NCBI RefSeq assembly: GCF_021271205.1
Contig: NZ_JAIWKS010000002.1
Coordinates: 1-64,000 of the forward strand
DNA length: 64,000 bases
Reading direction: 5' to 3'
DNA from: Pseudomonas uvaldensis
GTDB taxonomy: Bacteria; Pseudomonadota; Gammaproteobacteria; Pseudomonadales; Pseudomonadaceae
Positions 25,984-36,200 of this stretch are shown here, one piece after another. Made by a program: the position numbers and the translations under genes. Numbering within the stretch: position 1 is the first letter of the stretch; every line of letters begins with the position of its first letter. The notes under the pieces are model-generated. The model had not been told where the DNA came from and ran no database searches. It saw nothing but the letters and a program-made list of their open reading frames with translations.

Positions 25984-26934
25984 ATGCTTTCAAGAACCGC
26001 CTCGGACCTCTACTGGATGTCCCGTTATCTGGAGCGCGCCGAGAACCTGGCGCGCATGCTCGAAGTCAGTTACTCGCTGTCGCTGATGCCCCAGGCCGGG
26101 CGCAGCGACGGCCATGCCGAGCTGGCGATGTCACTGCTGGCGGCCGGCACGCTGGACGATTACAACGCCCGTTATGGCGCGCTCAACAGCGAACATATGC
26201 TGCATTTCTTCGCCCTGGACGACACCAACCCCGGCAGCATCTACAGCTGCCTGCGAGCGGCACGCACCAATGCTCATGCCGTGCGCGGACGCATCACCGC
26301 CGACATGTGGGAGAACATCAACGCCACCTGGCTGGAGATGCGTAATATCGCCAGCAATGGCCTGGGCCGCTATGGCATCAGCCATTTCTGCGAATGGGTC
26401 AAGGAGCGCTCGCACCTGTTCCGTGGCGCGACGTCGGGCACCATCATGCGCAACGATGCCTACTGTTTCATTCGCCTGGGCACCTTTATCGAGCGTGCGG
26501 ACAACACCCTGCGCCTGTTGGATGCACGCTACGAAATGTTCGGCGAAGAGTCGGAGGAGGTCAGCGACAAATCGGCCCGCGGTTATTACCAGTGGAGCGC
26601 ATTACTGCGGGCGCTGTCGTCGTTCGAGGCGTTCAACGAGATCTATCGGAACGCGCCGAATGCCGAGCAGGTCTCGGAGATGTTGCTGCTGCGCGCCGAC
26701 GTCCCGCGCTCGTTGCTCGCCTGCATCGAGGAACTCGATAACATCCTCGCCAGCCTGCCCGGTAATAACGGCCGCCAGGCCCAGCGCCTGGCCGCCGAGC
26801 TGCACGCACGCCTGCGTTATTCCGGGATCGACGAGATCCTCGCATCGGGCCTGCATCAGTGGCTGACCGATCTCATTGGCCAGATCCGTCACCTGGGCCA
26901 GACCGTTCACGAGTCTTATCTGGAGGTCGTATGA
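25984..26934 (+). CDS. Alpha-E domain protein (DUF403)
   Basis: A 316-aa, mostly helical protein of the alpha-E family, named for its conserved glutamates. The N-terminal MLSRTASDLYWMSRYLERAE is diagnostic and YCFIRLGTFIERADNT is the second landmark. Biochemical function is not established; it nearly always accompanies the circularly permuted ATP-grasp protein, as here (three-base gap). Its stop overlaps the next start as ATGA, so all three proteins are probably made in concert. Confidence 0.93.
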   Translation: MLSRTASDLYWMSRYLERAENLARMLEVSYSLSLMPQAGRSDGHAELAMSLLAAGTLDDYNARYGALNSEHMLHFFALDDTNPGSIYSCLRAARTNAHAVRGRITADMWENINATWLEMRNIASNGLGRYGISHFCEWVKERSHLFRGATSGTIMRNDAYCFIRLGTFIERADNTLRLLDARYEMFGEESEEVSDKSARGYYQWSALLRALSSFEAFNEIYRNAPNAEQVSEMLLLRADVPRSLLACIEELDNILASLPGNNGRQAQRLAAELHARLRYSGIDEILASGLHQWLTDLIGQIRHLGQTVHESYLEVV

Positions 26935-27725
26935 AACTGTCCATACGCCACGACACCACTTACCGTTACACCGATGACGTGTGCACCAGCATCCAGTTCC
27001 TGCGCCTGACGCCCAAGGACAGTCCGCGCCAGCGTGTGCTGCAATGGCATCTGGAACTGCCGCGCCTGGTGCGCAGCCAGCTCGATCCCTACGGCAACAT
27101 CCTGCACGTGATGACCATGGACGAGCCCCACGGCGCGCTGGTGCTCACCGCATACGGCGAGGTGCAAATCAATCAAACGGTGGAGATGGAGCCGGACCAT
27201 CAGTCGCCGCTGCCGTTCCTGCGCACCAGCCGTCTCACCCAGGCGGACGATGCCCTCAGCGCCTTTGCCCAGGAGCAATGCGCAGGGCGACGTGATCGTG
27301 TGGCGCTGACGGACTTGATGGAGGGCCTGGTTGCACGCATGCCCTACAGTCCCGGTACCACTGCGGTCAGCAGCACGGCCGCCGAGGCGTTTGCCGGCGG
27401 TTCGGGCGTTTGCCAGGACCACACCCATGCGTTCCTGGCCTGCGCCCGCAGCCTGGGCATTCCGGCGCGCTATGTTTCCGGTTATCTGTGTACCGAGGAT
27501 GAAAGCCACCTGGCGAGTCATGCCTGGGCCGAAGCCTGGCTGGACGATGGCTGGTACAGCTTTGACGTGACCAACCGCCTGATCCGTCCCGACCGGCACT
27601 TGAAACTGGCGGTCGGCCTGGACTATCTCGATGCCTGCCCGGTGCGGGGCATGCGTCGGGGTGGCGGGGCGGAGCAGATGCAGGCGCGGGTGCAGGTGAA
27701 CTCCATGGTCCAGGTCCAACATTAA
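26931..27725 (+). CDS. Transglutaminase-like cysteine peptidase family protein
   Basis: A 264-aa protein with an N-terminal bacterial transglutaminase-associated region (RHDTTYRYTDDV) and a transglutaminase core. The catalytic triad is visible as Cys in GGSGVCQDHTHAFLA, His in ASHAWAEAWL and Asp in WYSFDVTN. No signal peptide is seen. It is the third member of the ATP-grasp / alpha-E / transglutaminase operon; the proposed role is cleavage or transfer of the peptide-like bonds made by the ligase (inference). It converges on narL with only 17 bases between the stops. No Anbu protease gene follows. Confidence 0.92.
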   Translation: MKLSIRHDTTYRYTDDVCTSIQFLRLTPKDSPRQRVLQWHLELPRLVRSQLDPYGNILHVMTMDEPHGALVLTAYGEVQINQTVEMEPDHQSPLPFLRTSRLTQADDALSAFAQEQCAGRRDRVALTDLMEGLVARMPYSPGTTAVSSTAAEAFAGGSGVCQDHTHAFLACARSLGIPARYVSGYLCTEDESHLASHAWAEAWLDDGWYSFDVTNRLIRPDRHLKLAVGLDYLDACPVRGMRRGGGAEQMQARVQVNSMVQVQH

Positions 27726-27742
27726 CGGTCGCGGGCTGCCGG

Positions 27743-28390
27743 CTAGCCGGCGCTGCGCAGGTGCTCCATGGCCCAGACGGCGGCCTCGACCCGCGAGCGC
27801 AGGCCAAGCTTGTGCAGCAGGTTCTTGACGTGGACCTTGACCGTGCCTTCGGTAATGCCCAGTTTGTGCCCGATCACCTTGTTGCTGAAGCCACTGGCAA
27901 TGGCCCTGAGTACCTGGCGTTCGCGCTCGGTCAGTTCCACGTCCGCCTGGCGCGGCGGGGAGCGCAGGGCCTGGGCCATGACGCGGGTCAGGCCGGGGCT
28001 GATCACAAGGGCGCCGTGGAGGGCGTCGCGGATGTACTGGATCAGCAATTCAGGCTCCATGTCCTTGAGCAGGTATCCGTTGGCGTCCAGGCGCAGGGCG
28101 TCGCGGATGTCGTCCTCGGCATCGGACACAGTGAACAGCAACACCTTGCCGGTGTAGTTCATCGCGCGTAACCGACGCAGCGTTTCGATGCCGTTCAATT
28201 GCGGCATGTTGTTGTCCAGTAGCACCAGGTCGGGCTTGAGCGGTTCGACCAGCGTCAGCGCTTCTTCACCGTGGCTGGCTTCGCCGACGATCTGCAGATC
28301 GTCTTCAAGCTCGAGCATCTGGCGGATCCCGCGACGCATCATCGGGTGATCGTCGACCAATAGCAGGGTGTGGCGCAGGGGGGCGTTCAT
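27743..28390 (-). CDS. narL: Nitrate/nitrite response regulator NarL
   Basis: A 215-aa two-component regulator. The receiver domain has the acidic pair in LVDDHPMM (D13/D14), phosphoacceptor D59 in LVLLDNNMP, and Lys in YLLKDMEPE. A LuxR-type HTH domain follows (about 150-212: LTERERQVLRAIASG, SNKVIGHKLGITEGTVKVHVKNLL). Activated by NarX in response to nitrate, it binds TACYYMT heptamers. ATG 28390 overlaps the narX stop (ATGA), so the two are coupled. A candidate NarL 7-2-7 site lies in the narX-narK1 intergenic region. Confidence 0.96.
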   Translation of the reverse strand: MNAPLRHTLLLVDDHPMMRRGIRQMLELEDDLQIVGEASHGEEALTLVEPLKPDLVLLDNNMPQLNGIETLRRLRAMNYTGKVLLFTVSDAEDDIRDALRLDANGYLLKDMEPELLIQYIRDALHGALVISPGLTRVMAQALRSPPRQADVELTERERQVLRAIASGFSNKVIGHKLGITEGTVKVHVKNLLHKLGLRSRVEAAVWAMEHLRSAG

Positions 28391-30186
28391 GTTGCGATGC
28401 CTTCGGAGTGTTGGCCCAGGAATTCCGGTTGGAAATGCACCTGGATACGGGTGCCCTGGGGTGTTCGGGAGAGAATCTGCAGTTGGCCGCGCAGGCTGCG
28501 GGCCCGTTCGTTCATGATGTTCAGGCCGTGATGCTCGCGCTGGTCGACCTCGCCGCTGAAGCCCCGGCCATCATCTTCGATCGACAGCCGCACCGTCTCG
28601 CCTTCCTGGCGCAATTCCAGCCAGGTGTTCTCGGCATGGGCATGGCGCAGGCAGTTGGACAACGCTTCGCGGGTGATTTGCAGGATATGGATCTGTTCGC
28701 TGGCCGACAGCTCGAACGCCAGCGTGTCGATGAACAGATGCACCTGAAAATCCCCACGGTTGGAGAACTCTTCGGCGGTGTCCTTGAGCTCCTGGACCAG
28801 ACCGTCGTCGTGGATCTGCAAACGGAAGGTCGTCAGCAATTCGCGCAACTGCCGGTAGGCGTTGTTGAGCCCTTCGCGCAACTCGCCGGTCACTGTCTCC
28901 AGGGTTTGCACCGGTTCGCCGCGACGCATCAGGGTCTGCATGCGGCTGACTTGCAGCTTCATGTACGACAGGGCCTGGGCCAGCGAGTCGTGCAACTCCC
29001 GGGCAATGATCGTGCGCTCGTCGAGCAACAACAGGCGATGGTCCTGTTCACGCTGGCGTTTGAGCGACAGCGATGTGCCGATCAGGTTGGCCAGGGCCTG
29101 AATCAACTCGGTTTCCCAGGGTTGCGCCAAGTGGCCGTCGACAAAATGCGCCTTGAGTTCGCCAAGCTCGTTGCCCTGGTTGCTGATGCTGAACGTTTGT
29201 GGCCGGGTAGAGTGGTGTTTCTCGCACGTGGCGCAGTCGCTACTGGCGCACACCTGGCGGCTGTTGGCGCCATGCAAGGCCAGCAGTTGTCGTGCCGGTG
29301 CCTGGAGTTGCCCTTGCAGGCACAGCGACAGGCGCAGGCCGGGCAGTCGTTGCTGGAAGCGTCGGATCAATTCATCCAACCCCTCGGCATTGGCCTGGCG
29401 CGTCGCCAGGCTGCGGCTGCTTTGGTAGAGCAGCTCCAGGGCGGCATTGGCCTGTTGCAGGTTCAAGGTCTTTTGCCGAACCTGGTCTTCCAGGGTGCGG
29501 TGGGATTGCTCGATGGTTTCGGCCATGGTGTTGAAGCTGGTCGCCAACTGGCCCAGTTCATCCTCGGACTGATGATTGACCCGCACCTGGAACTCGCCCC
29601 GACGAAAGCGCTGGGTCGCGTCCACCAGCTCCTGCAACGGTGTGACTACGCTGTACTGCAATTCATACAGGCCGATCAGCAGGATGATCATGGTGCTGAA
29701 CAGCGCCATGCCCTGGATCGTCTGTTGCCAGCCCTGTTTGTGCTCGCTCTGGCGCTGCAACAACGTGACGAACTGATCCAGTTGTGCGACGAAAGCGTCC
29801 GCGCTGGTCTGGAAGAAAGCCGAATCGCCGCGCTCGACGGCGGGCCGCAGCGCTCCATTCCAGCGTTGCAGGAGATCGCGATAGCTCTGATGCAACGCGG
29901 TAGTCGGACCGTCTTCCAGCACGGCGCGAAGGGAAGGGCTATTGAGGCGTTGCTGCAGGCTCTCGACGATGGCCGGGATGGCGGCGGTATCGCCCGCCGC
30001 CAGTTTCCAGCTCAGGTGGTAGGTTTCCATGCGTACCGAGCCGGCCGTGTTGATCGCCGCCGCGTCGCCCTGGCTGAACCAGGCGATCAGCCCGGCACTC
30101 AGAGAACTGGCCAGGGCCAGAATGGCGATCAGGATCACCGCCACCCCCGCGCGCGCGGGCAGGGAGCTGCGCAGCCAGCTCATCAT
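28387..30186 (-). CDS. narX: Nitrate/nitrite sensor histidine kinase NarX
   Basis: A 599-aa inner-membrane sensor, the same size as E. coli NarX. It has TM1 (about 13-36), a periplasmic nitrate-binding P-box (INTAGSVRMETYHLSW, 45-60), TM2 (about 158-176), HAMP, a central cysteine-containing region (CASSDCATC, 313-321), a HisKA_3 dimerisation domain with phospho-His399 in IARELHDSLAQ, and an HATPase domain (ENTWLELR, IEDDGRGF). The start is the first of two adjacent ATGs at 30186; the longer open frame to 30648 is upstream control DNA. It is divergent from narK1 and coupled to narL. Confidence 0.95.
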   Translation of the reverse strand: MMSWLRSSLPARAGVAVILIAILALASSLSAGLIAWFSQGDAAAINTAGSVRMETYHLSWKLAAGDTAAIPAIVESLQQRLNSPSLRAVLEDGPTTALHQSYRDLLQRWNGALRPAVERGDSAFFQTSADAFVAQLDQFVTLLQRQSEHKQGWQQTIQGMALFSTMIILLIGLYELQYSVVTPLQELVDATQRFRRGEFQVRVNHQSEDELGQLATSFNTMAETIEQSHRTLEDQVRQKTLNLQQANAALELLYQSSRSLATRQANAEGLDELIRRFQQRLPGLRLSLCLQGQLQAPARQLLALHGANSRQVCASSDCATCEKHHSTRPQTFSISNQGNELGELKAHFVDGHLAQPWETELIQALANLIGTSLSLKRQREQDHRLLLLDERTIIARELHDSLAQALSYMKLQVSRMQTLMRRGEPVQTLETVTGELREGLNNAYRQLRELLTTFRLQIHDDGLVQELKDTAEEFSNRGDFQVHLFIDTLAFELSASEQIHILQITREALSNCLRHAHAENTWLELRQEGETVRLSIEDDGRGFSGEVDQREHHGLNIMNERARSLRGQLQILSRTPQGTRIQVHFQPEFLGQHSEGIAT

Positions 30187-30366
30187 CGCGGCTGACCCGG
30201 CAGGAAAATGTGCAACCCGGACATGGTAGGGCGCCTGGACTGGGGGTATGGCAGCCGATCCTGGCGCACTACCTCTAAAGAGTTCTCGGCCGTTCCGTTT
30301 CTGTAAAAGCTTCGGCCAAATTGCCCAGGATATTGATAAACAAAGGGTTTTATCTGAATCCCGATC

Positions 30367-30382
30367 TACCACCTTGGAGGTA
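30367..30382. promoter_or_regulatory. Candidate NarL 7-2-7 site
   Basis: TACCACC-TT-GGAGGTA: two inverted heptamers (TACCACC and, on the other strand, TACCTCC) spaced by two bases, the arrangement NarL prefers. Further single heptamer-like words are TACCTCT at 30270 and TACCCCC at 30404. The site lies within the 307-bp narX-narK1 intergenic region, which holds no gene, and is 54 bp upstream of the ANR box. Confidence 0.7.
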
Positions 30383-30420
30383 GACGGGCCAAGCATAGGC
30401 CAGTACCCCCAAGTGGCTCT

Positions 30421-30434
30421 TTGACTCACGTCAA
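30421..30434. promoter_or_regulatory. ANR/FNR box before narK1
   Basis: TTGACTCACGTCAA is a perfect TTGAC-N4-GTCAA palindrome, close to the ANR/FNR consensus TTGAT-N4-ATCAA. A -10-like TAGTCT at 30457 would place the start site about 41 bp from the box centre, the class II position. It predicts anaerobic activation of narK1K2GHJI. Confidence 0.85.
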
Positions 30435-30493
30435 GTTTTTGCGGGGTAGGCATCACTAGTCTGCGCTCATCGAACTGACTGGGGTGCAGCGTA

Positions 30494-31795
30494 ATGCGAG
30501 CGCAAGTGCAACAAGGGCTGGTACTGGGGATGAGTACCCTGGCCTTCACCGTGTGCTTCATGGTCTGGATGATGTTTGCCGTGCTGGGCGTTCCGATCAA
30601 GGAGATGCTCGCCCTCAACGAAACCCAATTCGGCCTGCTGGCCGCCACGCCCGTATTGACCGGTTCGCTGGTGCGTTTGCCCCTGGGGCTTCTGACCGAC
30701 CGTTTCGGCGGGCGGATCGTGTTCTTCCTGCTGATGCTCTCCTGCGTCCTGCCGCTCTACCTGATCACGTTGGCGACCGCGTTCTGGCAGTTCCTGGTGC
30801 TGGGCCTGTTCGTCGGGTTGGCCGGTGGTTCCTTCTCGGTCGGCATCGCCTACGTCGCCAAGTGGTTCGACAAACAGAACCAGGGCTTTGCCATGGGCGT
30901 CTTCGGTGCCGGCAACGCCGGTTCCGCGGTGACCAAGTTCCTGGCCCCGGCCTTGATTGCCCTCGGCTCCTGGCACCTGGTGCCGAAGGTGTTCAGCGCC
31001 ATTCTGTTCATCACCGCGCTGTTGTTCTGGTTCCTCACCGCCGAGAAGGAAGAACACCGCAGCAGCGGTGGCGCCGGTCTGCTTGAACAGCTCAGGGCCT
31101 TGAAAGAGCCAGCCGTGTGGCGCTACTGCCAGTACTACTCGATCGTGTTCGGTGGCTACGTGGCCCTGGCGCTGTGGATGACCAAGTACTACGTGCAGGA
31201 GTACGGCTTCAGCCTGCAAAGCGCGGCGCTGCTGGCGGCATGTTTCTCCCTGCCCGGCGGTGTGCTGCGGGCGGTCGGTGGCTGGATGTCGGATCGCTGG
31301 GGCGCCCAGAGTGTGACCTGGTGGGTGCTGTGGGTGAGTTGGATCTGCCTGTTCCTGCTGTCCTACCCCCAGACCCAACTGCAAGTGCAGACCGTCAACG
31401 GCATCATCGATTTCCATATCGGCCTCAACGCCACGCTGTTCACCGTGCTGTTGTTCGTGATGGGCATCGCCTTCGCGTTCGGCAAGGCCTCGGTCTTCAA
31501 GTACATCGCCAACGACTATCCGAAAAACATGGGCGCGGTGTCCGGCATCGTCGGCCTGGCCGGCGGCCTGGGCGGTTTCGTGCTGCCGATCATGTTCGGC
31601 GCCCTGGTGGACCTCACCGGCGTGCGCTCGTCCTGCTTCATGTTGTTGTACGGCGTGGTCTGGGTCTCCTTGACCTGGATGTATTTCAGCGAAATGCGCA
31701 AGCGCCCGCTGCTGGGCAAGCAACCGCCTGCCAGCCAATCCCCGTTTTCCAGCATTGCCCAAGGAGAAGAACATGTCCGTTCTGCAAACGCCTGA
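30494..31795 (+). CDS. narK1: Nitrate transporter NarK1-type (nitrate/proton symporter)
   Basis: A 433-aa MFS protein of the nitrate/nitrite porter family with about 12 helices. Family signatures are LRLPLGLLTDRFGGR-like text in loop 2/3 (VRLPLGLLTDRFGGRIVF), GAGNAGSAVTKF and GIVGLAGGLGGFVLP, the glycine-rich nitrate-binding motifs. It is first in the narK1-narK2-narGHJI order typical of denitrifying pseudomonads, where NarK1 is thought to import nitrate with protons. Preceded by ANR and NarL sites. It overlaps narK2 by 23 bases. Confidence 0.93.
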   Translation: MRAQVQQGLVLGMSTLAFTVCFMVWMMFAVLGVPIKEMLALNETQFGLLAATPVLTGSLVRLPLGLLTDRFGGRIVFFLLMLSCVLPLYLITLATAFWQFLVLGLFVGLAGGSFSVGIAYVAKWFDKQNQGFAMGVFGAGNAGSAVTKFLAPALIALGSWHLVPKVFSAILFITALLFWFLTAEKEEHRSSGGAGLLEQLRALKEPAVWRYCQYYSIVFGGYVALALWMTKYYVQEYGFSLQSAALLAACFSLPGGVLRAVGGWMSDRWGAQSVTWWVLWVSWICLFLLSYPQTQLQVQTVNGIIDFHIGLNATLFTVLLFVMGIAFAFGKASVFKYIANDYPKNMGAVSGIVGLAGGLGGFVLPIMFGALVDLTGVRSSCFMLLYGVVWVSLTWMYFSEMRKRPLLGKQPPASQSPFSSIAQGEEHVRSANA

Positions 31796-33170
31796 CAAAG
31801 GCCCGGTCATTCATGACTGGCGCCCGGAAGACCCGGCCTTCTGGGGCCGCAGTGGCAAACAGACCGCGCGGCGCAACCTGTGGATCTCGATCCCGGCGCT
31901 GCTGTTGGCCTTCGCCGTGTGGATGGTCTGGAGCACGGTGATCGTGCGCCTGAACGCCATCGGTTTCAGTTTCAGCACCGACCAGTTGTTCTGGCTGGCG
32001 GCGCTGCCGGGGCTGTCCGGGGCCACCTTGCGAATCTTTTACTCATTCATGGTGCCGATCTTCGGCGGCCGGCGCTGGACGGCCCTGAGCACCGCCTCGC
32101 TGCTGATGCCAGCATTGTGGATGGGCTTCGCGGTACAGGATCCGGCCACGCCCTATAGCGTGTTCGTGCTGATCGCACTGCTGTGCGGTTTCGGTGGCGG
32201 CAACTTCGCCTCGAGCATGTCCAACATCAGCTTCTTTTACCCTAAATCCCAACAGGGCACCGCCCTGGGCCTGAATGCCGGCCTGGGCAACCTGGGTGTG
32301 TCGGTGATGCAGTTCTGCGTGCCGCTGGTGATCTCCTTCGGTGTGTTCGGCTTTATGGGCGGCCATCCGCAAGTACTGGCCGATGGTAGCTCGTTGTGGC
32401 TGCAGAACGCCGGTTTCATCTGGGTGCCGTTCATCCTGGCCGTGACCCTGATTGCCTGGTTCGGCATGAACGACCTGTCCAGCGCCCGCGCTTCGTTCAG
32501 CGAGCAGGCGGTGATCTTCAAGCGCAAGCACAACTGGTTGATGTGCTGGCTGTATCTGGCGACCTTCGGCTCGTTCATCGGTTTTTCCGCCGCGTTTCCC
32601 CTGCTGATCAAGACTTCGTTTCCCGAAGTCATCGCCCTGAAATTCGCCTTTCTCGGCCCTCTGGTGGGCGCGCTGGTCCGGCCCTTGGGTGGCTGGCTGG
32701 CGGACAAGCTCGGTGGCGCCAAGGTCACCCTGTGGAACTTCGTGCTGATGATCGTCATGGTGTTCGGTGTCATGCACTTCCTGCCACAAGGCGGGCAGGG
32801 CGGCAGCTTCTACGGCTTCCTGGGCATGTTCATGCTGCTGTTCATCACCACCGGCGTGGGCAACGGTTCCACCTTTCGCATGATCCCGGTGATTTTCCGC
32901 ACCCTCCATGAGAAAGCCGCCCTGGGTAAGAAGCCCGAGCAGCGCGAGCAGGCGCTCAAGGACGCCGGCAAGGAGTCGGCGGCGGTGCTGGGTTTCAGCT
33001 CGGCCATGGGCGCCTTCGGTGCGTTCTTCATCCCCAAATCCTTTGGCACTTCGATGGCCCTGACCGGCGGCCCGGAGATGGCCTTCTACATGTTCGTCGG
33101 CTTTTACCTGAGCTGCATCCTGGTGACTTGGTGGTGGTACGCCCGCAAAGGCGCGGCCACACCCTGCTAA
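31773..33170 (+). CDS. narK2: Nitrate/nitrite antiporter NarK2-type
   Basis: A 465-aa membrane transporter of the nitrate/nitrite porter family, longer in its loops than NarK1. Nitrate signature motifs are GFGGGNFASSMSNISFFYP and FGSFIGFSAAFPLL. ATG 31773 has AAGGAG six to seven bases upstream inside the narK1 gene, showing translational coupling. NarK2-type proteins exchange nitrate in for nitrite out, matching the cytoplasmic NarG active site. It is followed by a 64-bp gap with a GC-rich hairpin and the narG ribosome site. Confidence 0.93.
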   Translation: MSVLQTPDKGPVIHDWRPEDPAFWGRSGKQTARRNLWISIPALLLAFAVWMVWSTVIVRLNAIGFSFSTDQLFWLAALPGLSGATLRIFYSFMVPIFGGRRWTALSTASLLMPALWMGFAVQDPATPYSVFVLIALLCGFGGGNFASSMSNISFFYPKSQQGTALGLNAGLGNLGVSVMQFCVPLVISFGVFGFMGGHPQVLADGSSLWLQNAGFIWVPFILAVTLIAWFGMNDLSSARASFSEQAVIFKRKHNWLMCWLYLATFGSFIGFSAAFPLLIKTSFPEVIALKFAFLGPLVGALVRPLGGWLADKLGGAKVTLWNFVLMIVMVFGVMHFLPQGGQGGSFYGFLGMFMLLFITTGVGNGSTFRMIPVIFRTLHEKAALGKKPEQREQALKDAGKESAAVLGFSSAMGAFGAFFIPKSFGTSMALTGGPEMAFYMFVGFYLSCILVTWWWYARKGAATPC

Positions 33171-33234
33171 GACGAATCAACTATTGCGTGGGCGGGGCGA
33201 AGACCCCGCGGAGCAAGCCTGAGAGGAAGACACT

Positions 33235-36200
33235 GTGAGTCATTTACTGGATCAACTGCGGTTCTTCAACCGCAAGCAAGGCGAGTTTTCGCAGGGGCAC
33301 GGCGAGACCCGCAAGGAGTCCCGGGACTGGGAGAACGTCTACCGTTCCCGCTGGCAGTACGACAAGATCGTGCGGTCCACCCACGGGGTGAACTGCACCG
33401 GTTCCTGCTCGTGGAAAATCTATGTCAAGAACGGCCTGATCACCTGGGAAACCCAGCAGACCGACTACCCGCGCACCCGTAACGACCTGCCCAACCACGA
33501 ACCCCGCGGTTGCCCTCGTGGCGCCAGCTACAGCTGGTACATCTACAGCGCCAACCGGCTCAAGTACCCGAAGGTGCGCAAGCCATTGCTCAAGCTGTGG
33601 CGCCAGGCCCGTCAGAGCCTGCCACCGGTGGAAGCCTGGGCCAGCATCGTCGAGAACAAGGCCAAGGCCGACTCGTACAAGAGCAAGCGCGGCATGGGCG
33701 GCTTCATCCGCTCCAGCTGGGAAGAAGTCAACGAGATCATCGCCGCGGCCAACGTCTACACCGTCAAGCAGCACGGCCCTGACCGGGTGGTGGGCTTCTC
33801 GCCGATCCCGGCCATGTCCATGGTCAGCTATGCCGCCGGTGCCCGTTACCTGTCGCTGATCGGCGGCGCGTGCCTGAGCTTCTACGACTGGTACTGCGAC
33901 CTGCCGCCGGCCTCGCCGATGGTCTGGGGCGAGCAGACCGACGTGCCGGAATCGGCCGACTGGTATAACTCCAACTACATCATTGCCTGGGGTTCCAACG
34001 TCCCGCAGACCCGGACCCCTGATGCCCACTTCTTCACCGAGGTGCGCTACAAGGGCACCAAGACCGTGGCGATCACCCCGGACTACTCGGAAGTCGCCAA
34101 GCTCACCGACCTGTGGCTCAACCCCAAACAGGGCACCGACGCCGCGCTGGCCCAGGCGTTCAACCATGTGATCTTCAAAGAATTCCACCTGGACAAGCCC
34201 AGCGCCTACTTCACCGACTACGCCAAGCGCTACACCGACCTGCCGGTGCTGGTCATGCTCAAGCCGATGCTCGGCGCAGCGCCCGGCTCAGGCTACCAGC
34301 CAGATCGGTTCCTGCGCGCCAGCGACCTGACCGACAACCTTGGCCAGGACAACAACCCGGAATGGAAAACCATCGCCCTGGACGCCGACGGCCAACTGGT
34401 TTCCCCCCAGGGCTCCATTGGTTATCGCTGGGGCGAGCAGGGCAAGTGGAACATCCTGCCCCGTGAAGGCGGCGAAGGTCGCGAGGTCGATCTCAAGCTG
34501 AGCCTGATCGGTGGCGACGTGGCCGAAGTGGCATTCCCGTACTTTGCCGGTGAATCCCAGGAGCATTTCCAGCACGTGGCGGGCGACGCGGTGCAGTTCC
34601 GCCGGGTGCCGGTGCACAGCGTGGTGTTGGCCGACGGCAGCGTGGCGAAAGTGGCGACCGTGTTCGACCTGTCGGCGGCCAACCTGGCCATCGACCGTGG
34701 CCTGGGGGGCGCCAACGTCGCCAAGGACTACAACGACGCCTCGGTACCCGGCACGCCGGCCTGGCAGGAACAGATCACGGGCGTGAGCCGCGAGAAGGCG
34801 ATCCAGATCGCCCGCGAGTTCGCCGACAACGCCGACAAGACCCGTGGACGTTCGATGATCATCGTCGGTGCGGCGATGAACCACTGGTACCACATGGACA
34901 TGAACTACCGCGGGCTGATCAATATGCTCATGCTCTGCGGTTGCATCGGCCAGACCGGTGGCGGCTGGGCCCACTACGTCGGCCAAGAGAAACTGCGTCC
35001 GCAGTGCGGCTGGCTGCCCCTGGCCTTCGGCCTGGATTGGAACCGGCCGCCACGGCAGATGAACGGCACCAGCTTCTTCTATGGCCACAGCTCCCAGTGG
35101 CGCCACGAGAAGATGAACATGCACGACGTGCTCTCGCCCCTGGCCGACAAGTCGCAGTTCCCCGAACACGCCCTGGACTACAACATCCGCGCCGAGCGGG
35201 CCGGCTGGTTGCCCAGCGCGCCGCAACTCAACACCAACCCGCTGCACATCTGCCGTAAAGCCGCTGCTGCCGGCCTGGAACCGAAGGACTATGTAGTCAA
35301 GTCGCTGCAGGACGGTTCCCTGCGCTTTGCCTGCGAACAGCCCGACAACCCGGCGAATTTCCCGCGCAACATGTTCATCTGGCGCTCCAACCTGCTCGGC
35401 TCCTCGGGCAAGGGCCACGAGTACATGCTCAAGTACCTGCTGGGTACCAAAAACGGCGTGATGAACGAGGACATCGGCAAGGTCGGCCACTGCAAGCCCA
35501 CCGAGGCCGAATGGGTGGAAGAGGGCGCCATCGGCAAGCTCGACCTGGTGACGACCCTGGACTTCCGCATGTCCTCGACCTGCGTTTATTCCGACATCGT
35601 CTTGCCGACCGCCACCTGGTACGAAAAAGACGACATGAACACCTCGGACATGCACCCGTTCATCCACCCGCTGTCCGCCGCCATCGACCCGGCCTGGGAG
35701 TCGCGTTCGGACTGGGAAATCTACAAGGGCATCGCCAAGGCGTTTTCGGCCATGGCCGTCGGGCACCTGGGTGTCGAGAAAGACCTGGTCACCGTACCGC
35801 TGATGCACGACAGCGTCGGCGAACTGGCCCAGCCCTTCGGTGGCACCGACTGGAAAACCGCCGGCGTGGCACCGCAGCCGGGCAAAAACGCACCCAACCT
35901 GCAAGTGGTGGAACGCGACTACCCGAACATCTACAAGCAGTTCACGTCCCTGGGCCCGCTGCTGGAAAAACTCGGCAACGGCGGCAAGGGCATCAACTGG
36001 AACACCGACACCGAAGTGAAATTCCTCGGTGATCTGAATCACCGCGAAGTCGATTCCGGCATCAGCCAGGGCCGGCCGAAGATCGACAGCGCCATCGACG
36101 CCGCCGAAGTGATCCTGTCCCTCGCGCCGGAAACCAACGGCCACGTCGCCGTGAAAGCCTGGGCGGCGCTGTCGGAATTCACCGGCATCGACCACAGCCA

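Noticed and set aside
27738..27751. GCCGGCTAGCCGGC palindrome at the convergent transglutaminase/narL ends
   Set aside because: Perfect dyad but no loop or T run and it overlaps the narL stop; insufficient to call a terminator.
30333..30346. TTGATAAACAAAGG as a second ANR box for narX
   Set aside because: Only the left half-site is good; the right half (AAAGG) does not match ATCAA.
30187..30648. N-terminal extension of narX to base 30648
   Set aside because: It would cross the narK1 promoter and the start of narK1; from ATG 30186 the length and first membrane helix match NarX exactly.
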